Shown one piece after another: positions 1 to 8,756 of a stretch of 64,000 nucleotides of DNA. Source of the DNA: Salicibibacter cibarius (GTDB taxonomy: Bacteria > Bacillota > Bacilli > Bacillales > Marinococcaceae); assembly GCF_016495725.1 (NCBI RefSeq), contig NZ_CP054705.1, positions 2,666,001 to 2,730,000 on the forward strand, given 5' to 3'. How positions within the stretch are numbered: position 1 is the stretch's first letter; the number at the start of each line of letters is the position of its first letter. The translations under genes and the position numbers were made by a program. The notes beneath the pieces were generated by a model. The model did no database searches. It was not told the DNA's origin and worked only from the letters and a program-made list of their open reading frames with translations.

Positions 1-1848
1 ATAATCATCGGTAAAGCGACGCGCTACACGTTCTTTGAACAACGCCTCCTCCAAACTTCGACGCTGTTTATCTATCTGTTCGGCGAACTGCTTGTCAAGC
101 TGGGATTCGTTGTAATAGATGGATGTGACGCTGCGCCACTGATAACGTAGTTGCTGAAGCGATGCCAGCATGCGGTCGTGCTCGGTTTCGAAGGATTTCT
201 TTCTCGTTTCGAGCTTTACTTGCCGGGCTCGCGCAGTTTCAAGTGTTTCCTGTACATGCCGGAGCTCGGAGGCTTTGGCTTCCTTCTTTTCTTTCAGGCG
301 GCGGCTGTTTGTGATAAGTGCATTCCGCTTTTCGTCAGTTTCCTGGTATTGCTTCTCCCATTCTTGTTGTTTCTCCGCAACTGATCCCTGTTTCGGATCC
401 GACAGAATACGGCTCCGGATCCGTTGCTGCTCCGTTCGGCTCCCCTGGATGCTGCCTTCTTGCGTGTTGTACTGTTTCTCTTCGTCATGGATGGCTGCGT
501 CTGTTTCATTGATCCGCTCCTGCAGCCGTGCCAACTCATCCTCAAGCGGGCTGCATTCAGTGTCAAGCTCCTGAATAAGGCGCTCCAGGCGTTCTTCTTC
601 CTGAAGAAAGAAACCACGGTATTCGGATATGTTCTGCCTCGAACGTTCGTTCAGATCCTGCATGTCCTTCTTTTCATCAAGCGCCGCGATTTTGTCCAAG
701 TAATAGGTTTCGCGCTCCTTCTGCTGCTGGAAAAATGTTTTCGCTTCCGCCAGTTTGTAGGAGTAATAACGACGGCGCGCCTGAGTGAGATCATCAGCCG
801 CCTGCTGGTACAAAAGATCCTCTTCTTCCCATTCGCTGTACCGCTGCTGCTTCGCCTGTTCAAGGTTCCGAACGTTAAGGGCATCCTTTTTTCGCAGCAA
901 CTCGTTTTGCTTTTCCTCGCATTCCTTCCATCTGTTCTCATTTTCGCGGAGGTTTTGCGTTTTCTCGTTCCGGCGCATCTTTGTCAGCTCCGCCACCGCT
1001 TTGGCATACTGCTTGGCGCGCTCGTACGCTTGCTCGTGCTCATGCAGCTCTTCAAACACTTGCACGTAGTCTTCCAGTTCATTTCCGATCATCCGGTTTT
1101 CCTCAATGCGGTCGCGTAATTCTTTGTACGCCCGGAAGCTGTCGCGGTGTTCTTCAAACGTATCGGCGAACGTATGACGTTCAAATCCAGCCATCGCGTC
1201 TTCAACAACCGGTATGAGGAGCCGGTCGAATAGCTGGTTCGTCTGACGACATTCCGTGAAAAACTGCTCCACATCGCCTTCGTCGCCATTGATTTTGGCA
1301 ATGCTCTCCCATTCTTTCGTAATAATCTGATAGTGATCCTCCAAATGCCGCTTGTAATCCCGGATCGTCTGAAACGTATGGGCGTTCATCTGTTCTCTTG
1401 CCATCCTCTGGTAATAATCCGCGATCTCGCCGCGGTCTGAGGGGCGACGACTGTCCTTGTGGACGAACGGAAGGGCTTGGATGTCATGCTTGTCTCCTTC
1501 GCTGTATTCATAGACGTAGCGTAGCGAATCGAGCTCATTGTTCCCCTGATAAAGGCTGACCGCGGTGACGACGTAGCGCCGCGGCACGGATTCCGACAGC
1601 AACCACTCCACCGCGATATGGGCGGGCGCACCGTCTAGCTGGAGCGTTTCTTTCATTTTCCGGTCACCAAGAGACGCGTGCGGCAGTACCGCCTGCAACA
1701 TCGTATGCAGAAACACGGTTTTTCCGCCACCGTTTTCGAGCACAACCGCGCCGTTCCATCCATCAAAATAAAAGCATTCATCGTTGTAGCGCTTCAGGCC
1801 TTCTTCATAGATAACGTTCGTGAACCGGATTTTACTGATCGATGGCAT
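1..1848 (-). CDS. jetC: Wadjet JetC, SMC/MukB-like ATPase (partial, C-terminus off the window)
   Basis: This is the first 616 codons of a large SMC-like ATPase, the motor of a Wadjet anti-plasmid complex. The start is ATG at 1848-1846, 17 bases inside the end of jetB, preceded by GGGAGG. An N-terminal ATPase half carries a Walker A motif, ENGGGKT, at about residues 38-44. A charged E/K/R/Q-rich coiled coil follows from about residue 190 to the window edge. No stop codon occurs in this frame. The distal coiled coil, hinge, signature motif and Walker B are not visible. JetC is known to form a complex with JetA (kleisin) and JetB (KITE) that extrudes and cuts circular DNA with JetD. Assignment rests on the P-loop, the coiled coil and the neighbours. 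Confidence 0.9.
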   Translation of the reverse strand, partial: MPSISKIRFTNVIYEEGLKRYNDECFYFDGWNGAVVLENGGGKTVFLHTMLQAVLPHASLGDRKMKETLQLDGAPAHIAVEWLLSESVPRRYVVTAVSLYQGNNELDSLRYVYEYSEGDKHDIQALPFVHKDSRRPSDRGEIADYYQRMAREQMNAHTFQTIRDYKRHLEDHYQIITKEWESIAKINGDEGDVEQFFTECRQTNQLFDRLLIPVVEDAMAGFERHTFADTFEEHRDSFRAYKELRDRIEENRMIGNELEDYVQVFEELHEHEQAYERAKQYAKAVAELTKMRRNEKTQNLRENENRWKECEEKQNELLRKKDALNVRNLEQAKQQRYSEWEEEDLLYQQAADDLTQARRRYYSYKLAEAKTFFQQQKERETYYLDKIAALDEKKDMQDLNERSRQNISEYRGFFLQEEERLERLIQELDTECSPLEDELARLQERINETDAAIHDEEKQYNTQEGSIQGSRTEQQRIRSRILSDPKQGSVAEKQQEWEKQYQETDEKRNALITNSRRLKEKKEAKASELRHVQETLETARARQVKLETRKKSFETEHDRMLASLQQLRYQWRSVTSIYYNESQLDKQFAEQIDKQRRSLEEALFKERVARRFTDDY

Positions 1849-2578
1849 CGTTATCCTCCCTCTCCCATTGATACAAAAACGATAGAATGCCGCGGTTGTA
1901 TTCTTCTTCGCGGAAAAACCGCTGCACAATCGTTTTCGCTTTTTCCGTCAGGGCAGTTTCGTCATTGCCAATATCTTCGGCGAGCTCCTGGTCGATGAGA
2001 AAACGTCGCACGGTGTCGATGAAGCTGAGCCGGCTGATTGTGTTGCCGCTCTGCTGTTTTACCCCTTCTTTCACATCATTCATGTCTTCCCATTTCTCGA
2101 TTACATTGCGCCAGTTGTAAGCAAAATCGGATTCATACGTTTTCAGCATCTCTTCGTTGTGCCCACGCAGGCCCTGGATCCGCTCCTGGACCGCGTCGGT
2201 CCACAGATCCGGTCGAACAAAGTCCCGTGTCGGCTCCGGCGTCTGATAACTGTCGTAGAATAATCCGAAAAAAATAATCACGCACACGTACATGAGATAC
2301 AGATCGGCATTGGTCGCGCCCGCTTTTAAATAGCGCCGCTTGATATCGTCGTTTTTCATATGAAACGGGGAGAGCGATGCTTTCGGAATCATGTAGATTC
2401 GTTCGCCGGCAGTGAGAACCGCGCATTCCACGTGAGCGGCAAACGAGTCCACGAGCGATCGGATGTTATCATCGACTTGGTATGTATTTCTCTCTTCTCT
2501 GCCACCGTAACCGTCGCGGGCGAGCACCGTATAGAGTTGGAAAGCTTCCAGGATTTTCGTTTCTTCATACATCAGCAT
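1832..2578 (-). CDS. jetB: Wadjet JetB, MukE/KITE-like subunit
   Basis: A 248-residue soluble acidic protein with no membrane segments sits between the SMC-like ATPase and the kleisin-like gene. That is the size and position of JetB (MukE-like), which bridges kleisin and ATPase heads. Its start overlaps the end of jetA by 14 bases and its end overlaps jetC by 17, indicating tight translational coupling. A second ATG six bases downstream (2572) is better spaced from the GGAGG sequence and may be the true start. The assignment comes from size and operon position; I recognise no diagnostic motif. The C-terminal half (residues about 150-240) is helical and may hold the winged-helix part. Confidence 0.82.
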   Translation of the reverse strand: MLMYEETKILEAFQLYTVLARDGYGGREERNTYQVDDNIRSLVDSFAAHVECAVLTAGERIYMIPKASLSPFHMKNDDIKRRYLKAGATNADLYLMYVCVIIFFGLFYDSYQTPEPTRDFVRPDLWTDAVQERIQGLRGHNEEMLKTYESDFAYNWRNVIEKWEDMNDVKEGVKQQSGNTISRLSFIDTVRRFLIDQELAEDIGNDETALTEKAKTIVQRFFREEEYNRGILSFLYQWEREDNDAIDQ

Positions 2579-4076
2579 GTTCCTCCAGCGAGAATGTCAT
2601 ATTCTGAATCGAAAAACGACTTGAGGGCCGTAGAATTTCCGAGTGTTCCATAACATAAAGGGTTCGTCTGCCAAGGAGCGGCAGCGCATCATCGAGCACG
2701 TGGCGGTGCTCGTCCGTCTCGGCGGGAGAGGGAACGCTTGATAGCGGAGACCGTTGATGAAGCAACATCCAGAAGTCGTAAAACATGCGCTCCTCTAGCA
2801 ACTCCTGGTCATTGTTATCCTTCACCGCTTCCAGCACACCTTCAAGCGTATCGAAACCTCGATCCCACGCTTCCAACAGTTTTTTCATCAATACGGCATA
2901 ATTTCGCCGCACCGTTTCCGTGTCCCGCGCGGTTTCCTTTTCGTCCCCGGGCTCTTCAAAATTATCAACCCGCGGCTTGTTATCCGCATCGTGCACCCGC
3001 TGCTCGGCAAACACCGACAGGGGCGACCACTGTTTCGTCTGTTGCACGCCAAGAAACGGATGAAGCACCCCTTCCACCGCCTCGAGCGGTAGCGGCGGAC
3101 CGAAGAGCTCCGCACCGATATCCTGTTCGAAATTGAACGATGCCAAGCCGACCCAATAGAGCGACTCCTGCGCCGCCCGAAGTGTATGATTTTTCAAATT
3201 GATGCTTTGTTCGAGCAGCCTGGAATGGTTATAATGGACGGATTCTAACTCCTTAGCGATATCAAGAATATAGGCGTACGCTATGCTCTCTTGCTGATGG
3301 TAATCCTTTTCGTACAGACGACCCCGGTTTTCTTTCACAAATTCGCGCAGTTCCTGGAATTCCTCCTCCTCAAATTCGAGACGCGATTGAATGTCGTTAA
3401 GCAGTTTTTTATACCGGTCGAACGTCTCCTCCGAGACGATATTGCGTTGTACTTCATGGCGGAGCACTGCCATTCGGTCGGTTAACGTGTCAACATCAAT
3501 CCTCATTTCGTTAATCTGCTTCAACGCACTCCGGAACTCCCCTTTTTCCAGTTGCTTGCGTAACATCAGCTGATTGATAGAAAGTTGAAATTCGCTGTAG
3601 AATTCTTTCGTCGCAAAAATCAGTTCCAGGCCCTGGTCGGCGAGCGTGTAATACTGCGTGTTCGTCCCGGCATCAAACTTATTATCTTTTAACAGCGAAT
3701 ACTCTACGGCGTCTTCCTGTTGCATCTCCCAATTGAAAAATGTGTATACCTTCTTTTTCCCGTCGGCGGGACGAAACGTCTGGATCAGGGAGCGGGCAAG
3801 TTTCTGCCAGCCTTCGTCGGAAAAGCGGTAAGAGGTTTGAGCCGTGCGCTGCAGAAACAGAGCCAGGTCCTTCTCCCCGGTTCTGCTGCTTCGCATCAGC
3901 TTCTCCTCAAAGAAAAAAAGCAGCGTCAGTAGACCGAGCCCTTTCATATCCACAACGGCGCCGTCTTCATCTTTTCGCTGTTGGCGGTCGAGTTCATACA
4001 GCGGATCAAAAATGGCGAGCCGCCGCATCCTGTCCCGGTACCCGGCGGCTATGTCATTGATGTCGTAATAGTCCAT
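2565..4076 (-). CDS. jetA: Wadjet JetA, MukF/kleisin-like subunit
   Basis: About 503 residues, mainly helical, with an N-terminal winged-helix-like region followed by a long helical middle. I chose ATG at 4076 (protein begins MDYYDIND) because GGAGG lies eight bases upstream; the open frame also offers a TTG at 4091. The gene overlaps jetD by 28 bases and jetB by 14. Size and order fit the Firmicutes JetA family (DUF5716-like). JetA is the kleisin that closes the SMC ring in Wadjet. I infer complex membership from the operon. The gene order D-A-B-C differs from the classical type I order A-B-C-D, so this is probably a non-type-I Wadjet, but I cannot type it without profiles. Confidence 0.85.
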   Translation of the reverse strand: MDYYDINDIAAGYRDRMRRLAIFDPLYELDRQQRKDEDGAVVDMKGLGLLTLLFFFEEKLMRSSRTGEKDLALFLQRTAQTSYRFSDEGWQKLARSLIQTFRPADGKKKVYTFFNWEMQQEDAVEYSLLKDNKFDAGTNTQYYTLADQGLELIFATKEFYSEFQLSINQLMLRKQLEKGEFRSALKQINEMRIDVDTLTDRMAVLRHEVQRNIVSEETFDRYKKLLNDIQSRLEFEEEEFQELREFVKENRGRLYEKDYHQQESIAYAYILDIAKELESVHYNHSRLLEQSINLKNHTLRAAQESLYWVGLASFNFEQDIGAELFGPPLPLEAVEGVLHPFLGVQQTKQWSPLSVFAEQRVHDADNKPRVDNFEEPGDEKETARDTETVRRNYAVLMKKLLEAWDRGFDTLEGVLEAVKDNNDQELLEERMFYDFWMLLHQRSPLSSVPSPAETDEHRHVLDDALPLLGRRTLYVMEHSEILRPSSRFSIQNMTFSLEEHADV

Positions 4077-5110
4077 GACCACTGCCTCCAAATCTCCTGA
4101 AGTTCCCGAGTTTTCAGCAACTCCTGCGGAAAATAATAGTCCGTGTTCAGACAGGAGTGGATCTGTTCCTTTCTGTCTTTATCAAAATACAGCAAAAAAT
4201 CCTGCACCGCTTCGTTCTGCCAGCGCTGCGCGGTGATTTTCTGCAGTGGATCTTTGGCAAGGCAGGCGTTATAAAAAACCAGTGCCGGAGCCGCGAGCCG
4301 CTGCTTTTGAAGACGGTGCCAGATGGCAACACCTTCCCGGTCGATATCCCCGAAATAATAGAGGTCATGCGGTCCCGGCAATGGAAACTGCCTGTCCAGC
4401 TGTTCGATGTTCTTCGTAATTTTATTGCCGTACCCATAGATCAGGGTGGAAAAGCACGTCTTCGGGAGCTCGTCCAAAAGCGCCTGATAGGTAGTTTTAT
4501 TTTCGACAATCAAATGCCGATGCCTGGCAAACGTGGAACAACCAGGATGTAATGCAAACATGAGTGGGTCCGACACCGGTAAAATGCCCATTGCCTCCCA
4601 CAGACCGCAGCGCTCCAACACTTCCTTGCCGCGACCTTCGCTCAGCCACTTTTCATCCCCCACCAGCGCCACACTCCGCTCCGGAGCGGGAACGTTATCC
4701 TCAGGAAGCCCATACTGACGCAGGTATTGATCAATCTTTTCAAGAAATGGCAAATCCCGTTCCCACTCTGTCGGTCCCAGTCGGAAATACGTCTCCAACG
4801 AAAGCGAAGGATGAAACGTATGCCGTTTTCTTTTCAATTCTTCCAGAAAATCTTTGGAGAGAGCCGGCTTATACAGCTGGTATTTAAAAGCGACCGAAGG
4901 ATTGCGCCCATTGCGACCTTTTGCTTTCACCATCACCAACACTCCGTCTTCTTCCATTTCCCGAACGATCCCGGCGAATTGTTCATACGTAGATGCAAAA
5001 GGGGCGAGGAGCTGCTCCAATTCCGAGAGTTCCATATACTTTTTCGGAAACTGAAGCAGCTGCTTCTGAAATTCTGCCTGCAAAAACCTCCCTCCTTTTC
5101 TTCTTTCCAT
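4049..5110 (-). CDS. jetD: Wadjet JetD, TOPRIM-like nuclease subunit
   Basis: 353 residues. The N-terminal half (about 1-130) resembles the winged-helix DUF3322-type arm of JetD. The C-terminal half is the DUF2220/TOPRIM-like domain, with an acidic motif YYFGDIDREGVAIW at about residues 247-260 where the metal-binding D-x-D and nearby E are expected. JetD is the nuclease that cuts plasmid DNA once the SMC complex stalls. It is the first gene of the operon; the ATG at 5110 has a GAGG-type ribosome binding site. The upstream side (5340-5590) is littered with transposase scraps, so the operon probably sits in a mobile-element hotspot. Confidence 0.88.
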   Translation of the reverse strand: MERRKGGRFLQAEFQKQLLQFPKKYMELSELEQLLAPFASTYEQFAGIVREMEEDGVLVMVKAKGRNGRNPSVAFKYQLYKPALSKDFLEELKRKRHTFHPSLSLETYFRLGPTEWERDLPFLEKIDQYLRQYGLPEDNVPAPERSVALVGDEKWLSEGRGKEVLERCGLWEAMGILPVSDPLMFALHPGCSTFARHRHLIVENKTTYQALLDELPKTCFSTLIYGYGNKITKNIEQLDRQFPLPGPHDLYYFGDIDREGVAIWHRLQKQRLAAPALVFYNACLAKDPLQKITAQRWQNEAVQDFLLYFDKDRKEQIHSCLNTDYYFPQELLKTRELQEIWRQWSWTITTSMT

Positions 5111-5339
5111 TATACTTCCTCCACTCTATATGTCGGATAAACAGAACGACCAACCTATCTGATTTATTCACACTGATGAATCCCCGGATATTTATGGAAT
5201 GCAGTTGAATTGAATATTCATCCAATAGTAACTGTTTAGGTACCTTCGAATATTCCTCGAAAAATTTTCGTTTTCCCTCTGGACTCCAACTCATTTCTGT
5301 AGCACTGCTAAAAAGTAACGACACGTTATCTTTAGGATC

Positions 5340-5445
5340 GATGGGTCATGGCAGAGGAGCCAATTGTTGATTTTTTCAACGTCGGTGCATCCAGTTTGAT
5401 CAAGCATCTTTGTGACAATATCAATTTGTTGGAATCATTATAGCT
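5340..5445 (+). pseudogene. IS1634-like (DUF4277) transposase N-terminal scrap
   Basis: Reading plus, a short frame ending near 5443 contains VDFFNVGASSLIKHLC, which resembles the N-terminus of DUF4277/IS1634-type transposases (pattern NVG-x-SGLI-x-HLC). It stops after about 30 codons and no further transposase follows. This is a remnant by inference from the motif. Confidence 0.45.
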
Positions 5446-5504
5446 CGCAGCATATCTAAGAAAATGTGGAAAGTAAAAAAGATGGATGATGGGGGGACAT
5501 TTAC

Positions 5505-5590
5505 TTTGCCTACACCCTTGTAGTATCGTAATCCCCCTCGCTTAACACCCTTGGCCGATAAGTTCTCTTACTAGGCGGACAATGTCGATG
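5505..5590 (-). pseudogene. IS200/IS605 TnpA fragment
   Basis: Read on the minus strand, this stretch encodes RELIGQGC, a stop, then ARGITILQG. That matches residues about 38-55 of the TnpA at 60594-61025 (RELIRQGC-EARGITILQG), and the DNA is nearly the same as 60851-60930. Only about 85 bases remain. The rest of 5125-5617 shows no gene besides this and the IS1634-like scrap. Confidence 0.7.
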
Positions 5591-5617
5591 TAATTGAAAC
5601 AAAGGAGGATGTTTAAT

Positions 5618-6166
5618 TTATATAGTCACCAAATGATTCAAATTCCGCCCCATTATTGGTTTTGATTCACATTGTTTGTTTACTACTTCTAAGTGAAACT
5701 TATTGTAAAATTTTATAAGTCTTTGAATGTCAATTTGTTTCTTTTCTTCATCTTTTTCTTCAAATGCCGAGGGAATTAACGCAAGATAATCAATACTTAA
5801 GGTCTCCAAATACTCAACAATTTCGATGAGAGCTTTCGAGCCGAGCCCCTTTCCTCTATATGCTTTATTTATTTGTAAATGGTCTAGAATAGCTAAAAGT
5901 CCAAGAAAATCAGATTCTTGTTGTAAAACGTCTTCTAATTCATAAATAAGATGAGACATATCACCAGAAATACCATCTGCGGCATCCCGTATATCGAACC
6001 AACTATTTTTAGAAAAAGTATTAATAAAATAGAGTGAAGCATAACCAATTGTTGTTCTTTCATCAGAATTCACATTTACAAGATCAAATTCTACACTGTA
6101 AGAAATAAATTCTGTCTCTTCATCTAAAAACGAATAAAATTCAACCGCTAGAACAGAATCTTCCAT
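5618..6166 (-). CDS. GNAT family N-acetyltransferase
   Basis: 182 residues. The acetyl-CoA binding motif A is visible as LLAILDHLQINKAYRGKGLG at about residues 89-108 (R-G-K-G-L-G pyrophosphate loop), followed by a helix and a C-terminal strand region. It transfers an acetyl group from acetyl-CoA to an amine; the substrate cannot be told. It stands alone between transposase scraps and epsN/Rpn remnants. Base composition is AT-rich compared with the neighbouring jet operon, which suggests separate acquisition. ATG at 6166 is preceded by an AGAGGTG sequence. Confidence 0.75.
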   Translation of the reverse strand: MEDSVLAVEFYSFLDEETEFISYSVEFDLVNVNSDERTTIGYASLYFINTFSKNSWFDIRDAADGISGDMSHLIYELEDVLQQESDFLGLLAILDHLQINKAYRGKGLGSKALIEIVEYLETLSIDYLALIPSAFEEKDEEKKQIDIQRLIKFYNKFHLEVVNKQCESKPIMGRNLNHLVTI

Positions 6167-6349
6167 TATGTTACACCTCTTTCAAATTCAAATATCTCAG
6201 AATTTCTAGTTTACCGACATTCAATAAGTTTTTAAAATACTTACAATCAATATTATAATAGCACATCTCAAAAGTGTATGAAAACCCTTGTTCCTATTTA
6301 TAGTTACCTAGAGCTGATTGTTTGAAAGTATTCCTCTGTAATCCGCGGG

Positions 6350-6600
6350 AGACATATTCACCTCGCCGGTGCCGAATCAATAAACACCGACCGCGCACCT
6401 TAATACAAAATCGGATTCGCGCTCGCCACAAACGTCAGCGAAGAACACAAACACAGAGCATCCCTACGCCAAACTGCCGCAATGCAAAATGAATCGCCGC
6501 CGTTCCCGAACTCAGCACCGCCCCGTCTTACATGCCCCCAACACTTTTTTCATTTTGCATACGAATCATTGACGTTGAATCCCAGCGCTATTTGAATAAC
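6350..6600 (-). pseudogene. epsN-like aminotransferase remnant (N-terminal part)
   Basis: On the minus strand this matches the N-terminal third of the epsN-like copies at 38.9 and 54.4 kb. It retains the segments coding for the SSGTAAI loop, the FVA-x-ANPI region and the FIDSEPATWNM-like region, with many indels and no open frame. The shared sequence ends near 6600 at a degenerate form of the WIAPLG codons, just before the Rpn promoter. No other gene is seen in 6167-6669. Confidence 0.65.
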
Positions 6601-6630
6601 ATATTGGACTTAAATAAACCGTGAATATGC

Positions 6631-6669
6631 TATAATACAAGTAACTAAACATGACAAGGTGGCGTATAA
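6631..6669 (+). promoter_or_regulatory. Extended -10 promoter and RBS of Rpn copy A
   Basis: An extended -10 TGCTATAAT ends at 6636, and AAGGTGG lies eight bases before the ATG at 6670. The -35 region is weak. Rpn copy B has the same TGCTATAAT at 35457-35465 and the same RBS, so the promoter travels with the gene. Confidence 0.5.
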
Positions 6670-7317
6670 ATGAAATCAAAGGTGTTGAAACGAATCCCAC
6701 TCGAACGACTCATGGACCTCAAGATAGAGTACGCGTTCAAACAGCTTTTTGGCAATGAAAAAAACAAAGATATCACCGTTGTATTTCTAAACGCCATTTT
6801 GCAAAAAACCGGCAGAAATCGCATCATAGATATTTCATTCGAAAATACGGAAGCAGGTGGAGAAGATCCCGATGATAAGCGTTCGAAACTAGACTTGTTA
6901 GTGACGACCGATACCGGTAAAGTCATCAATGTTGAGATTCAATTCACAAATCGGCACAACATGATTAAGCGTTCCATGTATTATTGGGCAGGCACCTACC
7001 ACCGGTCTTTTAAAAAAAGGATGACTTATAAAGAATTGCATCCGGTCATTGCCATTAATATTCTGAATTTTAATATCCTTAATGGAACCGATCGGTTTCA
7101 TACCACCTACCACTTATATGAAGACGAGGAAAACTTTCAACTGACCGATGATATGGAATTTCATTTTATCGAAATGCCCAAACTAATCAAAGATTGGAAA
7201 GCCAACAAACTCGACCCATGGAATAATGTGTTGGCTCGGTGGCTTTTGATGCTCGGCATCATTGATCGTAAAAACGATAAGGTTTATGCTGACAAAAAAT
7301 TAAGGAAGGCAGGCTAA
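6670..7317 (+). CDS. Rpn family recombination-promoting nuclease/putative transposase, nuclease half (copy A)
   Basis: 215 residues forming the PD-(D/E)XK nuclease part of an Rpn/PDDEXK_2 protein. The core reads KLDLLVTT at about 77-84 and VINVEIQ at about 90-96 (D...ExQ catalytic motif). The family has metal-dependent DNA endonuclease activity and promotes RecA-independent recombination. A full-length relative would run on into the C-terminal tail now encoded from 7380. Here the frame ends at TAA 7315-7317, inside a 55-60 base palindromic insertion. Copy B at 35499-36146 is over 90% identical. Whether the truncated nuclease is active is unknown; the catalytic core appears intact. Confidence 0.85.
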   Translation: MKSKVLKRIPLERLMDLKIEYAFKQLFGNEKNKDITVVFLNAILQKTGRNRIIDISFENTEAGGEDPDDKRSKLDLLVTTDTGKVINVEIQFTNRHNMIKRSMYYWAGTYHRSFKKRMTYKELHPVIAINILNFNILNGTDRFHTTYHLYEDEENFQLTDDMEFHFIEMPKLIKDWKANKLDPWNNVLARWLLMLGIIDRKNDKVYADKKLRKAG

Positions 7318-7370
7318 AACCGCCACGTCCTGTGGCAACGCCTGCAGAACCCACCTCCTGTGGGCCCGAG
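7308..7370. repeat. Palindromic mini-insertion inside Rpn copy A
   Basis: Between the nuclease and tail halves lie two close hairpins, ccacgtcctgtgg (7323-7335) and cccacctcctgtggg (7350-7364), plus an outer GCAGGC/GCCTGC inverted pair. The identical stretch sits at the same codon in Rpn copy B (36136-36199). It shifts the frame, ends the first ORF and supplies GAGGTGATAGCC just before an internal ATG, which could serve as an RBS for the second half. Confidence 0.6.
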
Positions 7371-7379
7371 GTGATAGCC

Positions 7380-7736
7380 ATGAAAGACGAAACTTTATAC
7401 GAGGCTTTCAACCACTGGGAAGAACTCAGCTCAACAAAGGAACAGCGTATAGCCTATGAAGAGCGCTCAAAAGAACTTATGGATCAAGAAGCCGCGGAAC
7501 GAGAATACGAACTTCGCGAACAAGCATTGAAACTTCGTGAACAGGAGTTGAAACTTCGTGAACAAGAATTGGAACTTCGTAAGAAGGAAGCTGCGGCAAG
7601 AGGTGAGGAAAAGGCAAATGAAGCAACTGTCCGCAGGTTTTTAGCAATGGGTATGGACGTTGAGACAGTAACCAAAGGCTCGGGTCTTGATGTGAAAAGA
7701 GTCATTGAAATCCAGCGGGAGATGAATAAGAGGTGA
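7380..7736 (+). CDS. Rpn C-terminal tail half (copy A)
   Basis: About 118 residues from ATG 7380, preceded by GAGGTG at six bases; the open frame extends up to 7332 with a GTG. It corresponds to the C-terminal half of Rpn proteins: a helical segment (DETLYEAFNHWEEL), a charged coiled coil with three REQ(E/A)LKL-type heptads at about residues 42-65, and a terminal helix-turn-helix-like unit that often ends these proteins. It may be made separately and reassociate with the nuclease half, or the pair may be a dead gene. The heptad expansion is absent from copy B, so this tail varies between copies. Confidence 0.65.
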   Translation: MKDETLYEAFNHWEELSSTKEQRIAYEERSKELMDQEAAEREYELREQALKLREQELKLREQELELRKKEAAARGEEKANEATVRRFLAMGMDVETVTKGSGLDVKRVIEIQREMNKR

Positions 7737-7772
7737 TAAAGGACGTCAGGGTTTTCCCTGAGGTCCTTTCTG
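7737..7772 (+). terminator. Rho-independent terminator after Rpn copy A
   Basis: A strong hairpin, AAAGGAC-GTCAGGG with a TTTT loop and CCCTGA-GGTCCTTT, followed by a T-rich tract, directly after the Rpn tail stop codon. Confidence 0.8.
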
Positions 7773-7864
7773 TCTTTTTCGTTGGCCCCATGGGAACCAA
7801 GTATCTTCCGGTCCGCACCTTAATCAAAAGTTCGATGGATAGGCAAACTATAAATTTGTGTGGA

Positions 7865-7965
7865 ATGATCATCTCAACAACTCTTCGACAACCCAATCAC
7901 CCTATCATGAGCTTCCTCACTTATATTCAACCCAGAAGACAAACGCAGCCCATATCAGTAAAAAT
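7865..7965 (-). pseudogene. epsN-like remnant (C-terminal end)
   Basis: Minus-strand similarity to the last 30 or so codons of the intact-length epsN copies (region coding for LCLPSGSSMTEEEQ and the C-terminal helix) with many changes. The same kind of C-terminal scrap follows Rpn copy B at 36605. Confidence 0.6.
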
Positions 7966-7969
7966 TCAC

Positions 7970-8756
7970 CATTAAATTTCCCTGGATTTTTATCGAAAAA
8001 AATCTGTAACCTCAGATCCTTTTTACAAAATTAGATGCAAAACAAAATGACTTATGACTACATTATCAAATATTAGGCTTAATGTCATTTTAACAGGAAA
8101 TTTTTTTATGTGACATACCGTTAACACAGAAATATGAATCATTTTATTGATTCAAATGTGAAAAGGCGCATGTCCGGATAAAAAAGAGTTCCAGTTGTTA
8201 TAGCTATGCATTGATTGATGAATCCGAAGAAGAGCGCTCGGCTTATTGCAATAAGAAAGAGCTATCAGTAACTCTTTCTCCTAGGCGAGATTTACTATGA
8301 ATACAAAATAACAAGCGTCCTTACTATACTAGATCATTTTTTCACAGTTGGATGGACAGCTGCAGGTTCCGGCCATGTGAAACTTTCTTAAGGTCCAAAT
8401 AACTCAACAATACATTTCAAATCATCATGTGCTTTCCTCATCAACCATGCTGTATCTGATCTAAATCATTTTTCTTGCAAAATTCTACCGTGCTTTTATA
8501 AGATTGCGTCTCTAATGCCACATGATGAAGCCCTTCCCCATTGTCTTTAAAAATCGTGTATAATCACTGATTTCATCCAGCGGTTCAATTAATTCCCATT
8601 AAACTGAATGTAAAAACCATAATATCTCTAATCTCCATCCTGCAATCGCCAGTAACGGCTATGCCTAGAGCCGTTAAAGATCATCGATTCAAGCACGATC
8701 CCTCTGGATCTGACGAACCGTTAACATCTGCTCACCGTTCATATCTTTTTTCGACC
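7970..8756. other. Gene-poor stretch with a VOC-family remnant
   Basis: AT-rich sequence without an intact gene. On the minus strand at about 8440-8600 a frame reads FKDNGEGLHHVALET and continues for about 20 codons. It resembles the core strand of vicinal oxygen chelate (glyoxalase/methylmalonyl-CoA epimerase-like) proteins, where GEGLHH is typical. It is broken by stops. No yknY/yknZ-like sequence is visible after the adaptor gene. Confidence 0.45.

Noticed and set aside
424-1119. 231-aa plus-strand ORF (leucine/phenylalanine rich) as a membrane protein gene
   Set aside because: It is the antisense of the jetC coiled coil; its hydrophobic look comes from complementing K/E/Q codons. There is no RBS.
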